64,000 nucleotides of DNA. Origin: an uncultured Clostridia bacterium (lineage in GTDB: Bacteria > Bacillota > Clostridia > Christensenellales > UBA1750). The stretch covers positions 36,602 through 100,601 of the forward strand of contig CANQPP010000002.1 in the NCBI GenBank assembly GCA_947625765.1, given 5' to 3'. Position numbers and translations under genes: made by a program. Positions 1-8,843 of this stretch are shown piece after piece. Each line of letters starts with the position of its first letter. Position 1 is the first letter of the stretch. Under the pieces are notes generated by a model. The model was not told the origin of the DNA. It did not search any database and saw only the letters and a program-made list of their open reading frames with translations.

Positions 1-903
1 CCGCCCGCGCTGCTGCCGAAACTTGCGCGCATCTCCCTGCCGATCCTCGGCTCGACGCTGGTGCGCTCCGGCATGCAGACGCTGGAAACGCTGCTCATCC
101 CGCCGCTTTTGCGCGCATCCGGCTCCGACACGGCGCTGGAGGACTTAGGCCTGCTCAACGGCATGGTGATGCCCGTGCTGTTCTTCCCGGCGGCCATCCC
201 CTCGGCCATACTCACCGTGCAGCTGCCCGCCGCCGTGCGTCTGACCGTCCGGGGCCGGACGGGCGAGCTGCGCGCCTACCTGCGCCGGAGCCTTGCGCCC
301 GCTTTTGGCTTCTCCGTCCTGTGCGCCGCGCTGTTCGCGGGGCTGTCCGGCCCCATGATGCGGCTGCTCTACCACAACACGGAGGCGGGCGCGCTGCTGC
401 TCCTGCTCTCGCCCCTCATGCCGTTCCTCTACCTCGACCGTCTCTGCGACGAGCTGCTCCTGTCGCTCGGCCGCCAGCGCGCCGCCCTCTGGCTGGAGAT
501 CGGCGACTCCGGCCTGCGGCTCTGCCTGCTGCTCCTGCTGCTGCCGCGCTTCGGCCTGCGCGGGATGCTGCTGCTCACCGCCGCCAGCGCCTGCTTCGGC
601 TGCTTCGCCCGGCTGCGCTGCCTGCTTTCCGCCTGCGGCTGCGACCGGGCCGCACTGCCGCGGCTGCTGCTCTCCGCACTGCCGTCCCTGCTCTGTGCCC
701 TGCCGGCGCTGCTCCTCTGCCTCGCCCTGTCCGTTTCGGGCCTGCCGCCGCTCGTTGCCTGCGCCTGCGGCTTTGCCCTGGGCACAGCGGCCTTCCTGCT
801 GGCCTGCTCCCTGCAACGTCTCCTTGCGCATGGACGAAGGCACGCGGCGAAGGCAGAGGACAAGGCGTCTCCTGCGCTTGCTCGGAGGAAGGCGGCAGTC
901 TGA
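1..903 (+). CDS. SpoVB/MurJ-like flippase, 3' part
   Basis: The first 300 codons visible are the C-terminal part of a polytopic membrane protein whose start lies before the window; the frame is open from base 1 to the TGA at 901-903. It is a run of hydrophobic segments separated by short Arg-rich loops. The stretch near codons 50-80 (NGMVMPVLFFPAAIPSA) resembles the conserved loop and helix of the stage V sporulation protein B / MurJ branch of the MOP exporter superfamily, which flips lipid-linked wall or spore-cortex precursors. I infer family membership from that motif and the overall hydrophobic pattern; which member it is cannot be decided from a fragment. A plain polysaccharide exporter is the main alternative. 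Confidence 0.6.
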   Translation, partial: PPALLPKLARISLPILGSTLVRSGMQTLETLLIPPLLRASGSDTALEDLGLLNGMVMPVLFFPAAIPSAILTVQLPAAVRLTVRGRTGELRAYLRRSLAPAFGFSVLCAALFAGLSGPMMRLLYHNTEAGALLLLLSPLMPFLYLDRLCDELLLSLGRQRAALWLEIGDSGLRLCLLLLLLPRFGLRGMLLLTAASACFGCFARLRCLLSACGCDRAALPRLLLSALPSLLCALPALLLCLALSVSGLPPLVACACGFALGTAAFLLACSLQRLLAHGRRHAAKAEDKASPALARRKAAV

Positions 904-938
904 ACGGCGGCCTTTCTTCCCCAAAAACCCATACAAAA

Positions 939-970
939 GCCGGGCGGAGCTGTTTAAAGCCCCGCCCGGC
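939..970 (-). terminator. Terminator of zapA
   Basis: Nine-base inverted repeat GCCGGGCGG/CCGCCCGGC. On the minus strand it is followed by TTTTGTATG, so it best terminates zapA; it may also stop the converging flippase transcript. Confidence 0.65.
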
Positions 971-1001
971 CTGTCGTTGTTCTCGAAGGCGCTTTTTATC
1001 C

Positions 1002-1298
1002 CTATTCGGGCCGCTCCTTCTCCTTCTGCAAGCGGCGCACGGCCGCCTGCAGCTCGGCGATCTCCCTGCGCAGGTTCGCCGTTTCGTCCTTGGCTTTGAA
1101 CAGCTCGTCCGCGACGTTGACCGCCGCCAGCGTCGCCAGGCGCTGCTCGCCGAAGCGGCTGGGCAGCACGGACTCCAGCTCGTCCATGCGGCGGGACACA
1201 TACTGGGCCACGCTGCGCAGGTAGTCCTGGCTCTCCGCGCCCATCAGGGTGTACTCAAGGCCGTGGATCTGCACCTGCGCCTTGTTCTTGCTTGCCAT
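1002..1298 (-). CDS. zapA: Cell division protein ZapA
   Basis: A 98-residue protein with the ZapA layout: a short N-terminal beta-rich domain (residues 1-45, containing the GLEYTLMGAES segment) followed by a long charged coiled coil (about 65-98). ZapA binds and bundles FtsZ filaments at the division site. It sits directly downstream of pheT on the same strand, an arrangement common in Clostridia and Bacilli. An 84-bp gap and a sigma-A-type promoter at the end of pheT suggest it is also transcribed on its own. A good Shine-Dalgarno (AAGGAGG) precedes the ATG. Length and sequence are ordinary for the family. Confidence 0.88.
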   Translation of the reverse strand: MASKNKAQVQIHGLEYTLMGAESQDYLRSVAQYVSRRMDELESVLPSRFGEQRLATLAAVNVADELFKAKDETANLRREIAELQAAVRRLQKEKERPE

Positions 1299-1365
1299 GC
1301 CGCTTTCCGCCTCCTTGCCGCTTGAAAAAGCGGTCTCGAACGGGGGTTTGTTCCCCTTTTCCTCT

Positions 1366-1394
1366 AGTATACGCCCAAAGGCTCAGGAACGCAA
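1366..1394 (-). promoter_or_regulatory. Promoter for zapA
   Basis: Minus-strand TTGCGT (1394-1389), 17-base spacer, TATACT (1371-1366). The -35 box overlaps the last codons of pheT. Confidence 0.55.
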
Positions 1395-3782
1395 GACGGC
1401 GTTGTATTTCTCCTTGGCGGCTTTCAGGCACTTGTCGAAGGCCGCGCCGATCTCCGCGTCGGTCAGCGTGCGGTCCGCCGCCTGCAGGATCACGGAAACG
1501 GCCACGGACTTAAAGCCCGGCTGGATGGGCACGCCGCGGTAGATGTCGAACAGGCGCACCTCCTGGCAGAGCTTGCCCGCGGCGGCCTTCAGGTCGTCCA
1601 TCAGGTCGCCCACGGCCACGGATTCCTCCATCACCAAGGCCATATCCCTCTGCACGGCGGGGAAGCGCGCGGGCGCGGCGGCCTCGCCCACGGGATGGGA
1701 CAGCTCCTCCAGGGCCTTTAGGTCGATCTCGGCCACGTAGGTGTCCGTATCCAGCTCGAAGTTGTGGGCGGCGTCGGGATGCACCTGGCCCAGCACCGCC
1801 AGCTCGCGGCCATCGGCCAGCGCCACGGCCCCGCGGCCCGGGTGCATGTAAGGGGCTGTGCTGCGCTCATAGCGCACGTTCTTGACGCCGAACTTCTCGA
1901 ACACAGCCTCCACGATGCCCTTGACCTTGTAGAAGTCCATGCCCGCGCCATAAGCGCCCAGGCAGAGGCTCGGCCTCTCCTCGGGCAGCTCGGTCAGCGG
2001 CACTTCCTTGGGCAGGAAGCGCACGCCGGTCTCGAAGCAGCCAAAGGCCGGACGGGAGCGGTTGAAGTTGGTGGCCAGCGTGGTCAGCACCGAGGGGATG
2101 AGCGTGGTGCGCATGACGGAATAGTCCTCGCCGATGGGGTTCACGATGCGGGCGGCCTTGCGCTCGGGGGCGTCCTCGGGCAGCAGCAGGCGGTCCCACC
2201 ACTTGGGCGAGATGAAGGAATAGGTCACCGTCTCGTACAGGCCGAAGCCCAGCAGCAGCGGGCGCAGCAGGGCACTGCGGTTGAGCGTGGCGCTCTTTCT
2301 GCCGCCGGTCACGCTGCCGCGCAGGTGGGTCTCGGGGATCTTGTCGTAGCCGTAGAGCCGCAGGACCTCCTCGGCGATGTCCGCGCCCATGCGGATGTCC
2401 TGGCGGTAGACGGGCGGGGTGCAGTACAGGCAGTTATTCTCGATGCGGGTCTTGATGCCTAAGCGTTCCAGCAGCGCGGCCATCTCCTCGGGCGGCACGG
2501 ATATGCCCATCAGCGTCTGCACGTAGGGCACGGGCGCTGCGACCTCCGGGATGGGTTCGGGGTTTGGATAGATGTCGATCACGCCGTCCACGACCTCGCC
2601 CGCGCCCAGCTCCTGCACCAGCTGCACGGCGCGCTCCAGCGCCTCGCGCACCAGGTGCACGTTCACGCCGTGCTCAAAGCGGGCCTGCGCCTCGGTGCGC
2701 ATGCCCAGCGCGCGGCCGGTCCTGCGGATGGAAGCGCCGTCGAAGCAGGCGGACTCGAACAGCACCAGCTTGGTGTTCTCGGTGATCTCGGAGCCTTCGC
2801 CGCCCATCACGCCGGCAAGGCCGGTCGCGCCGCTCTCGTCCGCGATGACCAGCATCTCGGGGGAAAGCTCGCGGTCCCTGCCGTCCAGCGTGCGGATCTG
2901 CTTGGTGTCCCCGGCGCGGCGGACGATGATGTGCCGCCCGGCCACGGAATCCAGGTCGAAGGCGTGCATGGGCTGGCCCATCTCCAGCATCACGAAGTTG
3001 GTGATGTCCACGATGTTGTTGATGGGGCGCACGCCCGCGGCGTGCAGGTACTGGCGCATCCACAGGGGCGATGGCTCGATCTTGATGTTCTTGACCACCC
3101 GCGCGGTGTAGCGGCGGCAGAGGTCGGGGTCCAGCACGTCGATGCGCACGTGGTCGTGCACGCTGCCCTCCATGGGCTTGAGCTTGATCTCAAAGTCCTT
3201 CATGCGGCCGCCGACGGACGCGGCGGACTCGTGGGCAAGGCCCAGGATAGACAGGCAGTCCGGCCGGTTGGCCAGGATCTCAAAGTCCACCACCTGCTCG
3301 TCCAGGCCAAGGACGGGCTTTATGTCCTCGCCGGGGGTGTGCTCTCCCTGCAGGATCAGCAGGCCGTGGTCCGTGTTGGAGGGATAGACCTCCGCGGGCA
3401 CGCCCAGCTCCTCGCCGGAGCACATCATGCCGTTGGAGACGACCCCGCGCAGCTTGCCCTTCTTGATCTTGACGCCGCCGGGCAGGTGGGAGCCGTCCAG
3501 CGCCACGGGCACATAGTCGCCGGCGGTCATGTTGGTCGCGCCGGTGACGATCTGCAAAGGCTCCTCGCCGCCCACGTCCACCTGGCAGATGGAAAGGTGG
3601 TCGGAATCGGGGTGCTTGACCACTTCCAGTATGCGGCCCACAACGACCTTGTCCACCTCCGCGCCCAGGTCATGCACGGCCTCCACGGCGGTGCCGCAGC
3701 GGATCATGGCCTCGGCGTAGGCATGTACGTCCTTCACATCCAGATCGATATACTCTTGTAGCCACTTCATGGGCATCAGCAT
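1383..3782 (-). CDS. pheT: Phenylalanine--tRNA ligase beta subunit
   Basis: A 799-residue bacterial-type PheT, which with PheS forms the (alpha-beta)2 enzyme that charges tRNA-Phe. Visible domains in order are an N-terminal B1 region (MKWLQEYIDLD), an EMAP-like tRNA-binding domain (about 40-150, with HPDSDHLSICQVDVGG), B3/B4 editing domain (about 210-390), B5 DNA-binding-like fold (about 400-475), catalytic-like core, and a C-terminal ferredoxin-fold anticodon-binding domain (about 705-799, RFPAVQRDMALV). Full length for the family. It starts six bases after pheS, so the two are one operon under the upstream T-box. Three in-frame ATGs crowd the start; the first has the best spaced GGGGAGG. 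Confidence 0.97.
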   Translation of the reverse strand: MLMPMKWLQEYIDLDVKDVHAYAEAMIRCGTAVEAVHDLGAEVDKVVVGRILEVVKHPDSDHLSICQVDVGGEEPLQIVTGATNMTAGDYVPVALDGSHLPGGVKIKKGKLRGVVSNGMMCSGEELGVPAEVYPSNTDHGLLILQGEHTPGEDIKPVLGLDEQVVDFEILANRPDCLSILGLAHESAASVGGRMKDFEIKLKPMEGSVHDHVRIDVLDPDLCRRYTARVVKNIKIEPSPLWMRQYLHAAGVRPINNIVDITNFVMLEMGQPMHAFDLDSVAGRHIIVRRAGDTKQIRTLDGRDRELSPEMLVIADESGATGLAGVMGGEGSEITENTKLVLFESACFDGASIRRTGRALGMRTEAQARFEHGVNVHLVREALERAVQLVQELGAGEVVDGVIDIYPNPEPIPEVAAPVPYVQTLMGISVPPEEMAALLERLGIKTRIENNCLYCTPPVYRQDIRMGADIAEEVLRLYGYDKIPETHLRGSVTGGRKSATLNRSALLRPLLLGFGLYETVTYSFISPKWWDRLLLPEDAPERKAARIVNPIGEDYSVMRTTLIPSVLTTLATNFNRSRPAFGCFETGVRFLPKEVPLTELPEERPSLCLGAYGAGMDFYKVKGIVEAVFEKFGVKNVRYERSTAPYMHPGRGAVALADGRELAVLGQVHPDAAHNFELDTDTYVAEIDLKALEELSHPVGEAAAPARFPAVQRDMALVMEESVAVGDLMDDLKAAAGKLCQEVRLFDIYRGVPIQPGFKSVAVSVILQAADRTLTDAEIGAAFDKCLKAAKEKYNAVLRS

Positions 3783-3788
3783 TTGTCC

Positions 3789-4826
3789 TTACCTCCCCTT
3801 TCCGAATTGCTGCAGGAAGCGCGCGTCGTTCTCGAACAGCAGGCGCATGTCGGGAATGTTGTACTTGAGCACGGCCACGCGCTCGATGCCGATGCCGAAG
3901 GCGAAGCCGGTGTACTTCTTGGAGTCGATGCCGCACATATCCAGCACCTTGGGGTTCACCATGCCCGCGCCCAGCACCTCGATCCAGCCGGTGCCCTTGC
4001 ACTTGGGGCAGCCCTTGCCCTTGCAGGCGGAGCAGGTCACGTCCACCTCGGCGGAGGGCTCCGTGAAGGGGAAGAAGGAGGGGCGGAAGCGCACCTTCAC
4101 GTCCTCGCCGAACATGGCGGTGGCGAAGCTGGCCAGGGCGCCTTTTAAGTCGGCCATGGTCACGCCCTCGTCGATCACCAGGCCCTCGCACTGGCTGAAG
4201 GCGGGGCTGTGGGTGGCGTCCACCTCGTCGGCGCGGTAGGTGCGGCCCGGGCAGACGATGCGGATGGGCGGCTTCTGGGAGAGCATGGTCCTGGCCTGCA
4301 CGGGGGAGGTGTGGGTGCGAAGCAGGATGTTGGGGCTGAAATACAGCGTATCCTGCGCGTCGCGCGCCGGGTGGTCCTTGGGCAGGTTCAGCAGCTCGAA
4401 ATTGTAGTGGTCCAGCTCGATCTCCGGGCCCTCGGCCACGGAATAGCCCATGCTCACGAAGGTATCCACGATGGCGTTCATGGTGGAGATGAGCGGGTGC
4501 TCCGCGCCCAGCTCGGGCCGCGTGCCGGGGATGGAGATGTCCAGCGTCTCGGCCTTCAGCCGCGCCGCCTTCTCCTTTTCCTCCAGCGTCCTGGCGGCGC
4601 TGTCCAGCGCCTGCTCCAGCTCGTTGCGCAGCTGGTTGATCTTCTGGCCGAAGGCGGGCCTTTCCTCGGGCTTCAAGGAGCCCATGGTGCGCAGTATGCC
4701 GGTCAGCTCGCCCTTCCTGCCCAGGATGGCGGTGCGCAGCTGCTCCACGTGCTGCTTGTCGGTCGCCTCCTTGAGCTTCTGCAAAAGCCCGTCGCGGATC
4801 TCGTCCAGCCTGTTTTGCATGGTCAT
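3789..4826 (-). CDS. pheS: Phenylalanine--tRNA ligase alpha subunit
   Basis: A 345-residue catalytic alpha subunit. Residues 1-95 form the tRNA-binding helical coiled coil. The class II synthetase core follows, with the motif 2 region (RADEVDATHSPAFSQCEG) and the C-terminal motif 3 stretch (GFAFGIGIERVAVLKY). A cysteine-rich loop (CSACKGKGCPKCKGTGW) precedes the core strand, as in other Firmicute PheS proteins. First gene of the pheS-pheT pair and preceded by a T-box leader, so expression should rise when uncharged tRNA-Phe accumulates. Start ATG has GGGAGG upstream; the ATG two codons in is an alternative. Confidence 0.97.
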   Translation of the reverse strand: MTMQNRLDEIRDGLLQKLKEATDKQHVEQLRTAILGRKGELTGILRTMGSLKPEERPAFGQKINQLRNELEQALDSAARTLEEKEKAARLKAETLDISIPGTRPELGAEHPLISTMNAIVDTFVSMGYSVAEGPEIELDHYNFELLNLPKDHPARDAQDTLYFSPNILLRTHTSPVQARTMLSQKPPIRIVCPGRTYRADEVDATHSPAFSQCEGLVIDEGVTMADLKGALASFATAMFGEDVKVRFRPSFFPFTEPSAEVDVTCSACKGKGCPKCKGTGWIEVLGAGMVNPKVLDMCGIDSKKYTGFAFGIGIERVAVLKYNIPDMRLLFENDARFLQQFGKGR

Positions 4827-4902
4827 GATCTTCCTCCCTTGCTTTTAAGGTCCGTACCTTTGATCTTTTCCCGCGGCCGCGCGCGCCGCCCGGCAGCCTG
4901 AC

Positions 4903-5217
4903 CGTAAATCAAGGGACGCGCCCCTGCTTTTCGAGGGCGCGTCCCCATAAGGCGCGCGGTACCACCTGAATTTCGCCCTTTTCCCTTTTCGCTTGACCAA
5001 AAGCGCCGGGTCTCAAGGGCCTTTGTGTGCGCTGTACGGGGCGCTGCCCCCAACGGCTCCGAATGCGTGAAATTCGGCCCTTAACTTCCCCACGGCGGGC
5101 CGCTTTCAGCCGGGCGGCGGCCCGATCTCTTGTGTCCGTGGCGCTTCCTCTTTTGGTGCTTTGCGCCTGAAGCCGGAAGAAGGGCTTACTGTGCGCCCAT
5201 CCACGCCGATCGTATGC
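4903..5217 (-). promoter_or_regulatory. T-box leader of pheST
   Basis: Gene-free stretch before pheS. Read on the minus strand it contains the T-box core AGGTGGTACCGCG (about 4954-4967), which pairs with the uncharged tRNA acceptor end. It is followed by a strong 11-base terminator stem (GGGACGCGCCC/GGGCGCGTCCC, 4913-4945). Uncharged tRNA-Phe would stabilise the competing antiterminator. I could not fold Stem I by hand; a UUC triplet sits at 5071-5069 in a possible hairpin loop, but I do not assert it is the specifier. Confidence 0.85.
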
Positions 5218-5223
5218 CTTACA

Positions 5224-5252
5224 AGCATAGCACCGGCGGCCGCCTTGCGCAA
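5224..5252 (-). promoter_or_regulatory. Promoter of the pheST T-box operon
   Basis: Minus-strand TTGCGC (5252-5247), 17 bases, TATGCT (5229-5224), placing the start near 5217 at the 5' end of the T-box leader. Confidence 0.55.
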
Positions 5253-5308
5253 GCAAAAAGCCGCGGAATACGCGAAATTTTACATGGACCGGGCGAAAAA
5301 TGGGCGTA

Positions 5309-5737
5309 TTACAGCCACTCGCCGCCGTCCTGCTCCTCCTCCTCTTTCTCCTTCGAGGCGCGCAGGAGCCCCTTTGCCTCCTCCAGCAGGTTCGGGATGA
5401 GCTCCACCAGCCTGTCCAGATAGCTCTCGTGCTGGGCGGGCAGCAGCTTCACCTGCCCCTTTTGCACCACCAGAAAGCCCAAAGGGCAGACGCTGATGCC
5501 CGCGCCCGCGCCGCCCGCAAAGGGAGGCTGACCGTTTTCCGGCAGCGTCTCGCCCCGCTTCCTTTCGCTGCCGTATTCCCCGCCGCCCGCGGCGAAGCCG
5601 AAGCTGACCTTGGAGATGGGGATGATCGTGTCGCCGTCCGGGGTCTGCACGGCGTCCCCCACGACGGTGTTCACGTCGACCATGTCGCGCAGGTTCTCCA
5701 TGGTGGTGTCCATGATGGATTCTATCGGATGGGCCAT
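5309..5737 (-). CDS. gerW: Sporulation protein YtfJ/GerW
   Basis: A 142-residue GerW-family (YtfJ) protein. Typical signatures are the N-terminal HPIESIMDTTMENLRDMVD helix, the PDGDTIIPISKVSFGFAAGGG core and the glycine-rich GAGAGISVCPLGFLVV segment. In Bacillus this protein is made in the forespore and is needed for normal germination; its biochemical activity is unknown. I chose the ATG at 5737 because GGGAG lies eight bases upstream and because family members begin there. The longer open frame upstream overlaps the DUF2953 gene and is not conserved. The start overlaps the end of DUF2953 by 16 bases, the usual pairing in spore formers, indicating coupled translation. Confidence 0.9.
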   Translation of the reverse strand: MAHPIESIMDTTMENLRDMVDVNTVVGDAVQTPDGDTIIPISKVSFGFAAGGGEYGSERKRGETLPENGQPPFAGGAGAGISVCPLGFLVVQKGQVKLLPAQHESYLDRLVELIPNLLEEAKGLLRASKEKEEEEQDGGEWL

Positions 5738-6306
5738 GTTTTCTTCGCTCCCTTTCCTCGTCTGTGCGCGGCGTACAGCGCCGCTTCCATAATATGCCCC
5801 AGCCGAAAGGCCGCCATACAGGAAAGCCGCAGGGAAAGCGCGTCCCTCCCGAAGGCGGGCCTGACGGCGCTGGCGTAAACAAGGCGCGGGTTGCTCCTCC
5901 TGCACAGGGCGAACAAAAAGGCGTAGAGCTGCTGCGCCCCGCCGCAGCCAAGGGCGGTCAGCGCCGCGTCGTCCTTTGCCCCGAGCTCCGCCCGCAGGCG
6001 CAGGCGCTCAACACGCGCATGTTTTAGCAGTTCCCGCAGGAAGGCGTCCACACCGAAGCGGCCGCGCTTCCCTTTCCGCTTCCGTTTGATCGGCTTCTCC
6101 TTCCCGCCGATGAACTGCTTTAGGCGCAGGCCTTCCTTCTCCCTTCGCAAGGAGAAGCGCAGGCGCAGCCGCACCCAGCCGTCCAGCAGCAGCGCTTCCA
6201 GCTCAAGGGCCGCGCCGCGCCCGTCCGCCTCCGCCAGCAAATGCACGCTGTTGCGGGAAAAGGCGATGAGCAGCGCCAAAAACGCCGCGGCCGCCGCCCA
6301 GGGCAT
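5722..6306 (-). CDS. DUF2953 protein next to gerW
   Basis: A 194-residue protein with one N-terminal membrane segment (residues 1-17), a beta-rich stretch (about 20-65), a very basic patch (KPIKRKRKGKRGR, about 70-85) and a C-terminal helical region. This matches DUF2953, found almost only in sporulating Firmicutes directly upstream of ytfJ/gerW. Function unknown; the genomic link suggests a role in the spore. It shares a 16-base overlap with gerW and is probably the first gene of that operon. Identification rests mainly on context, the N-terminal anchor and length, since the family is poorly conserved. Confidence 0.7.
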   Translation of the reverse strand: MPWAAAAAFLALLIAFSRNSVHLLAEADGRGAALELEALLLDGWVRLRLRFSLRREKEGLRLKQFIGGKEKPIKRKRKGKRGRFGVDAFLRELLKHARVERLRLRAELGAKDDAALTALGCGGAQQLYAFLFALCRRSNPRLVYASAVRPAFGRDALSLRLSCMAAFRLGHIMEAALYAAHRRGKGAKKTWPIR

Positions 6307-6390
6307 GCTCCCTCACCTCTTTTCTCTGCCAAAGGCTTCCAGCCCTATTTATGCCCACGCTTCCCGCCGTTCATGAGCCAAATACGCCGC

Positions 6391-6420
6391 TTGTGCTTCT
6401 ATCCTTCCGCGTGCTATACT
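6391..6420 (+). promoter_or_regulatory. Promoter for the Eis-like gene
   Basis: TTGTGC (6391-6396), 18 bases, TATACT (6415-6420). A small hairpin (CCCGTC/GACGGG, about 6440-6457) sits just before the ribosome-binding site. Confidence 0.5.
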
Positions 6421-6475
6421 TAAAGCTGCTATAAAAAGCGCCCGTCTCAGGACGGGTGGAAAGGAAAGACAGCGC

Positions 6476-7663
6476 ATGATCGTTCGCAAGCTCAACGTGG
6501 AAGACCTGCCCGCCTATGAGCGGGTGCAGGCCGTGTGTTTCACCTTCTCCGCCGACATGGAGGCCCGGGACAAGCGGGGCTACCAACTGTCCGACCGGGA
6601 CGACGTCTGGGGCTCCTTCACCGACGAGGGCGTGCTGCAGGGCGGCATGATCGCCTCCCACTACCTCATGCGCGTGGGCACCAAGCAGTTCAAGGGCGCG
6701 GGCATCGGCGGCGTCACCACGCTGCCCGAGTACCGCCGCACGGGGGCCATCCGCGCCATCTTCCGGGAGATGTTCAAGGACTTAAAGGCCCAGGGCTTCG
6801 TGCTCAGCGGCCTGTATCCCTTCTCCCACGCCTTCTACCGCAAGTTCGGCTACGAGATCGGCCACACGTTCGACCACTACATCGTCCCCACTTCCGAGCT
6901 GCTGGGCGACCCGCAGCCCAAGGCGGTCTACATGGCCGTGGGCGACGAGCGGCTGGACGAGGTGATGGCCGTGTACGAGGCCTTCTCCAAAACGCGCACG
7001 CTGTCCATCGCCCGCCCCGACAAGGAGAGCTGGAAGGCGCTCTGGTCCGGCGAGCCCTACCAGAGCCGCTGCTACCGCTACCTGCTCTATAACGAAGCGG
7101 ACGCCCCCTGCGCCTACGTGAACTTCACCGTGGACGACAAGCGGGAGGCGCGCAGGGCCGTGATCCGCGAGCTGGCCTTCATCGACAAGGCCTCCTTCTA
7201 CCTGGCCCTGGGCTTCCTCTCCCGCTTCCATCCCCATTACGCGGAGGTGGACCTCTTCCTGCCCTCGGACGTGTTCTTTACCGGCCTGCATGCAAATCCC
7301 TATGAGGTCAAGCCCCAGCCCGGCCACGAGTACATGATGCGCATACTGGACGTGCCCGCCTTCTTATCCGGCATGGACTGCCCCGCGGGCAAAGGCACGC
7401 TGACAATGCAGGTGACGGACGAGTTCCTGCCCGAGAACGCGGGGACCTACACGCTCACCTGGGAGGACGGCCGCCTTTCCTGCGAGCGGACGGAGCGTCC
7501 GGCTGACCTGAAATTGGACCAAACCTCCCTCACCCAGCTGGCCATGGGCTTTATGCCCATCGCGCGCCTTAAGTACCGGCGGGACGTGGAGCTGTATTGT
7601 GGAGAGGCGCTCGTAAACGCGGTGTTCCCCGAAAGGCCGCGCTACGTGGGAGACCGCTACTGA
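6476..7663 (+). CDS. Eis-like GNAT acetyltransferase
   Basis: A 395-residue protein of the Eis family: two fused GNAT domains plus a C-terminal sterol-carrier-protein-like domain. The N-terminal GNAT has the acetyl-CoA loop (GVTTLPEYRRTGAIRAIF, about 79-96) and the following LSGLYPFSHAFYRKFGYE segment typical of Eis proteins. Eis enzymes use acetyl-CoA to acetylate amines; Mycobacterium Eis modifies aminoglycosides, but most Firmicute members have no known substrate, so resistance should not be assumed. It heads a possible three-gene run with the peptidase-like and broken GNAT genes downstream (22-base and 1-base gaps). Start supported by AAAGGAAAG upstream. Confidence 0.82.
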   Translation: MIVRKLNVEDLPAYERVQAVCFTFSADMEARDKRGYQLSDRDDVWGSFTDEGVLQGGMIASHYLMRVGTKQFKGAGIGGVTTLPEYRRTGAIRAIFREMFKDLKAQGFVLSGLYPFSHAFYRKFGYEIGHTFDHYIVPTSELLGDPQPKAVYMAVGDERLDEVMAVYEAFSKTRTLSIARPDKESWKALWSGEPYQSRCYRYLLYNEADAPCAYVNFTVDDKREARRAVIRELAFIDKASFYLALGFLSRFHPHYAEVDLFLPSDVFFTGLHANPYEVKPQPGHEYMMRILDVPAFLSGMDCPAGKGTLTMQVTDEFLPENAGTYTLTWEDGRLSCERTERPADLKLDQTSLTQLAMGFMPIARLKYRRDVELYCGEALVNAVFPERPRYVGDRY

Positions 7664-7685
7664 TACCGAAGGAGGAAGAAACGCG

Positions 7686-8315
7686 ATGCTGTGCCTCTGT
7701 TCGGATGGCTTGACGAGCAAACAGCTGCTGGAAGCGGCGGCCCTTTATGCCCCGCGCGGCGGCCACGCCGCCCTGGTGGTGACCGCGGACAGGGCCTACC
7801 GCAGGCAGGACAAGAACGTGCCCCGCTGCACGAAGGAGCTGGAGGCCCTGGGCCTGACCGCCCACTGCTTCGACCTGGACTTCTCCCCGGCGGAGCAGCT
7901 GCTGCTGTTCGATGCGGCCATGTTCATCGGCGGCAACCCCTACGAGCTGCTGGACAGCCTGCGCCGCGCCAACGCCCGGCCGGTGCTCGAGCGCTTCGCC
8001 CGGGAGCGGCTGCTCATCGGCTGGAGCGCCGGGGCGCTGGTGTTCTGCCCCTCGCTCGATCTCATCGACCGCTACACGCCCGAGATGAACAGCCCCAAAC
8101 TGGACGACCTCACGGGCCTGCATTTGACGGATACGCAGGTGCTGCCCCACTATGCCGCCTTCCTGCGCCGCTTCGACCGCTTCGAGGAAAAGGCCGCGGA
8201 ATACGAGCGGGAAACGGGCAGGCCGGTGCTGCGCCTGAGCGACGGCGACGGCGTGTTCCTGTCCGGGGCGGGCGGGCCTCTGCTCGTGCGCGGCGAACAC
8301 CATAAGGAGGGCTGA
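7686..8315 (+). CDS. Peptidase S51-like (type 1 GATase-like) protein
   Basis: A 209-residue member of the dipeptidase E / cyanophycinase-like family. The nucleophile elbow GWSAGA (about residues 116-121) carries the expected catalytic Ser, and VLPHYAAF (about 156) matches the downstream His region. The N-terminal Rossmann-like part has AMFIGGNPYELL, equivalent to the GGN oxyanion loop. Members are serine peptidases acting on N-terminal aspartyl dipeptides or uncharacterised relatives; substrate cannot be read from sequence. Good AGGAGG upstream. It lies between two acetyltransferase genes in one apparent operon. Confidence 0.75.
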   Translation: MLCLCSDGLTSKQLLEAAALYAPRGGHAALVVTADRAYRRQDKNVPRCTKELEALGLTAHCFDLDFSPAEQLLLFDAAMFIGGNPYELLDSLRRANARPVLERFARERLLIGWSAGALVFCPSLDLIDRYTPEMNSPKLDDLTGLHLTDTQVLPHYAAFLRRFDRFEEKAAEYERETGRPVLRLSDGDGVFLSGAGGPLLVRGEHHKEG

Positions 8316-8316
8316 A

Positions 8317-8843
8317 ATGCCGGAGGAATTGCGGCTGTTTATCCCCCGCCCGGAGGACGGCTGGTTCTACGTGCAGATGATGACCGACCCTGAAACGATG
8401 GCCTACAACGCGCCGTGGTTCCCGCCGGACGGCTGCATCCCGGAGCCGGAGTCCGAGTGGGAAAGGCTGCAGCGCGGCTGGATCGGGAAGGAGCCGGAGC
8501 GCTTTTACGCCTTCCTGCAGAGAAAAAGCGACGGCGCGTTCGTGGGGGTGTGAATCATCACTTAAACCCGAGGCGTGGCTGGTGGGATATGGGCATCGTG
8601 ATCTACGCCCCACAGCGGGGAAAGGGATACGGGAAGCAGGGCCTGCGCCTGCTGCTCGAGCGCGCGTTCCGGGTGGACGGCGTTCCCCGCCTGCACAACG
8701 ACTTCGAGACGAGCCGCGGCGCCGCGTACCGCATCCACAAGGCCGCGGGCTTCCGGGAAACAGGCGCCTCCGACGGCATCCTCCACCTGGAACTGACGCG
8801 GGAGGAATACCTGCAAAACAACCCCGCGCCTCGCGAAGAATGA
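8317..8843 (+). pseudogene. GNAT acetyltransferase split by a frameshift
   Basis: The first part (8317-8553, 78 residues) begins like a RimJ/RimL-type GNAT and stops at TGA right after SDGAFVGV. The second part continues in another frame (to 8843) with the missing core: WWDMGIVIYAPQRGKGYG, holding the RGKGYG acetyl-CoA loop, and a normal C-terminal GF-x-E segment. The break falls in a run of five Gs (8543-8547). Adding one G restores an uninterrupted ~175-residue protein reading ...FVGGVNHHL.... It is therefore a single-base deletion in a homopolymer: a recent mutation, a slippery phase-variable tract, or a sequencing error. Confidence 0.82.

Noticed and set aside
2655..3761. Long plus-strand reading frame opposite pheT, and similar frames opposite clpX, tig, lonB, the LCP gene and the phage genes
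   Set aside because: They are antisense to well-recognised genes, rich in Leu, Ala, His, Gly and Val with no domain, and lack ribosome-binding sites. They arise because high-GC coding DNA has few stops.
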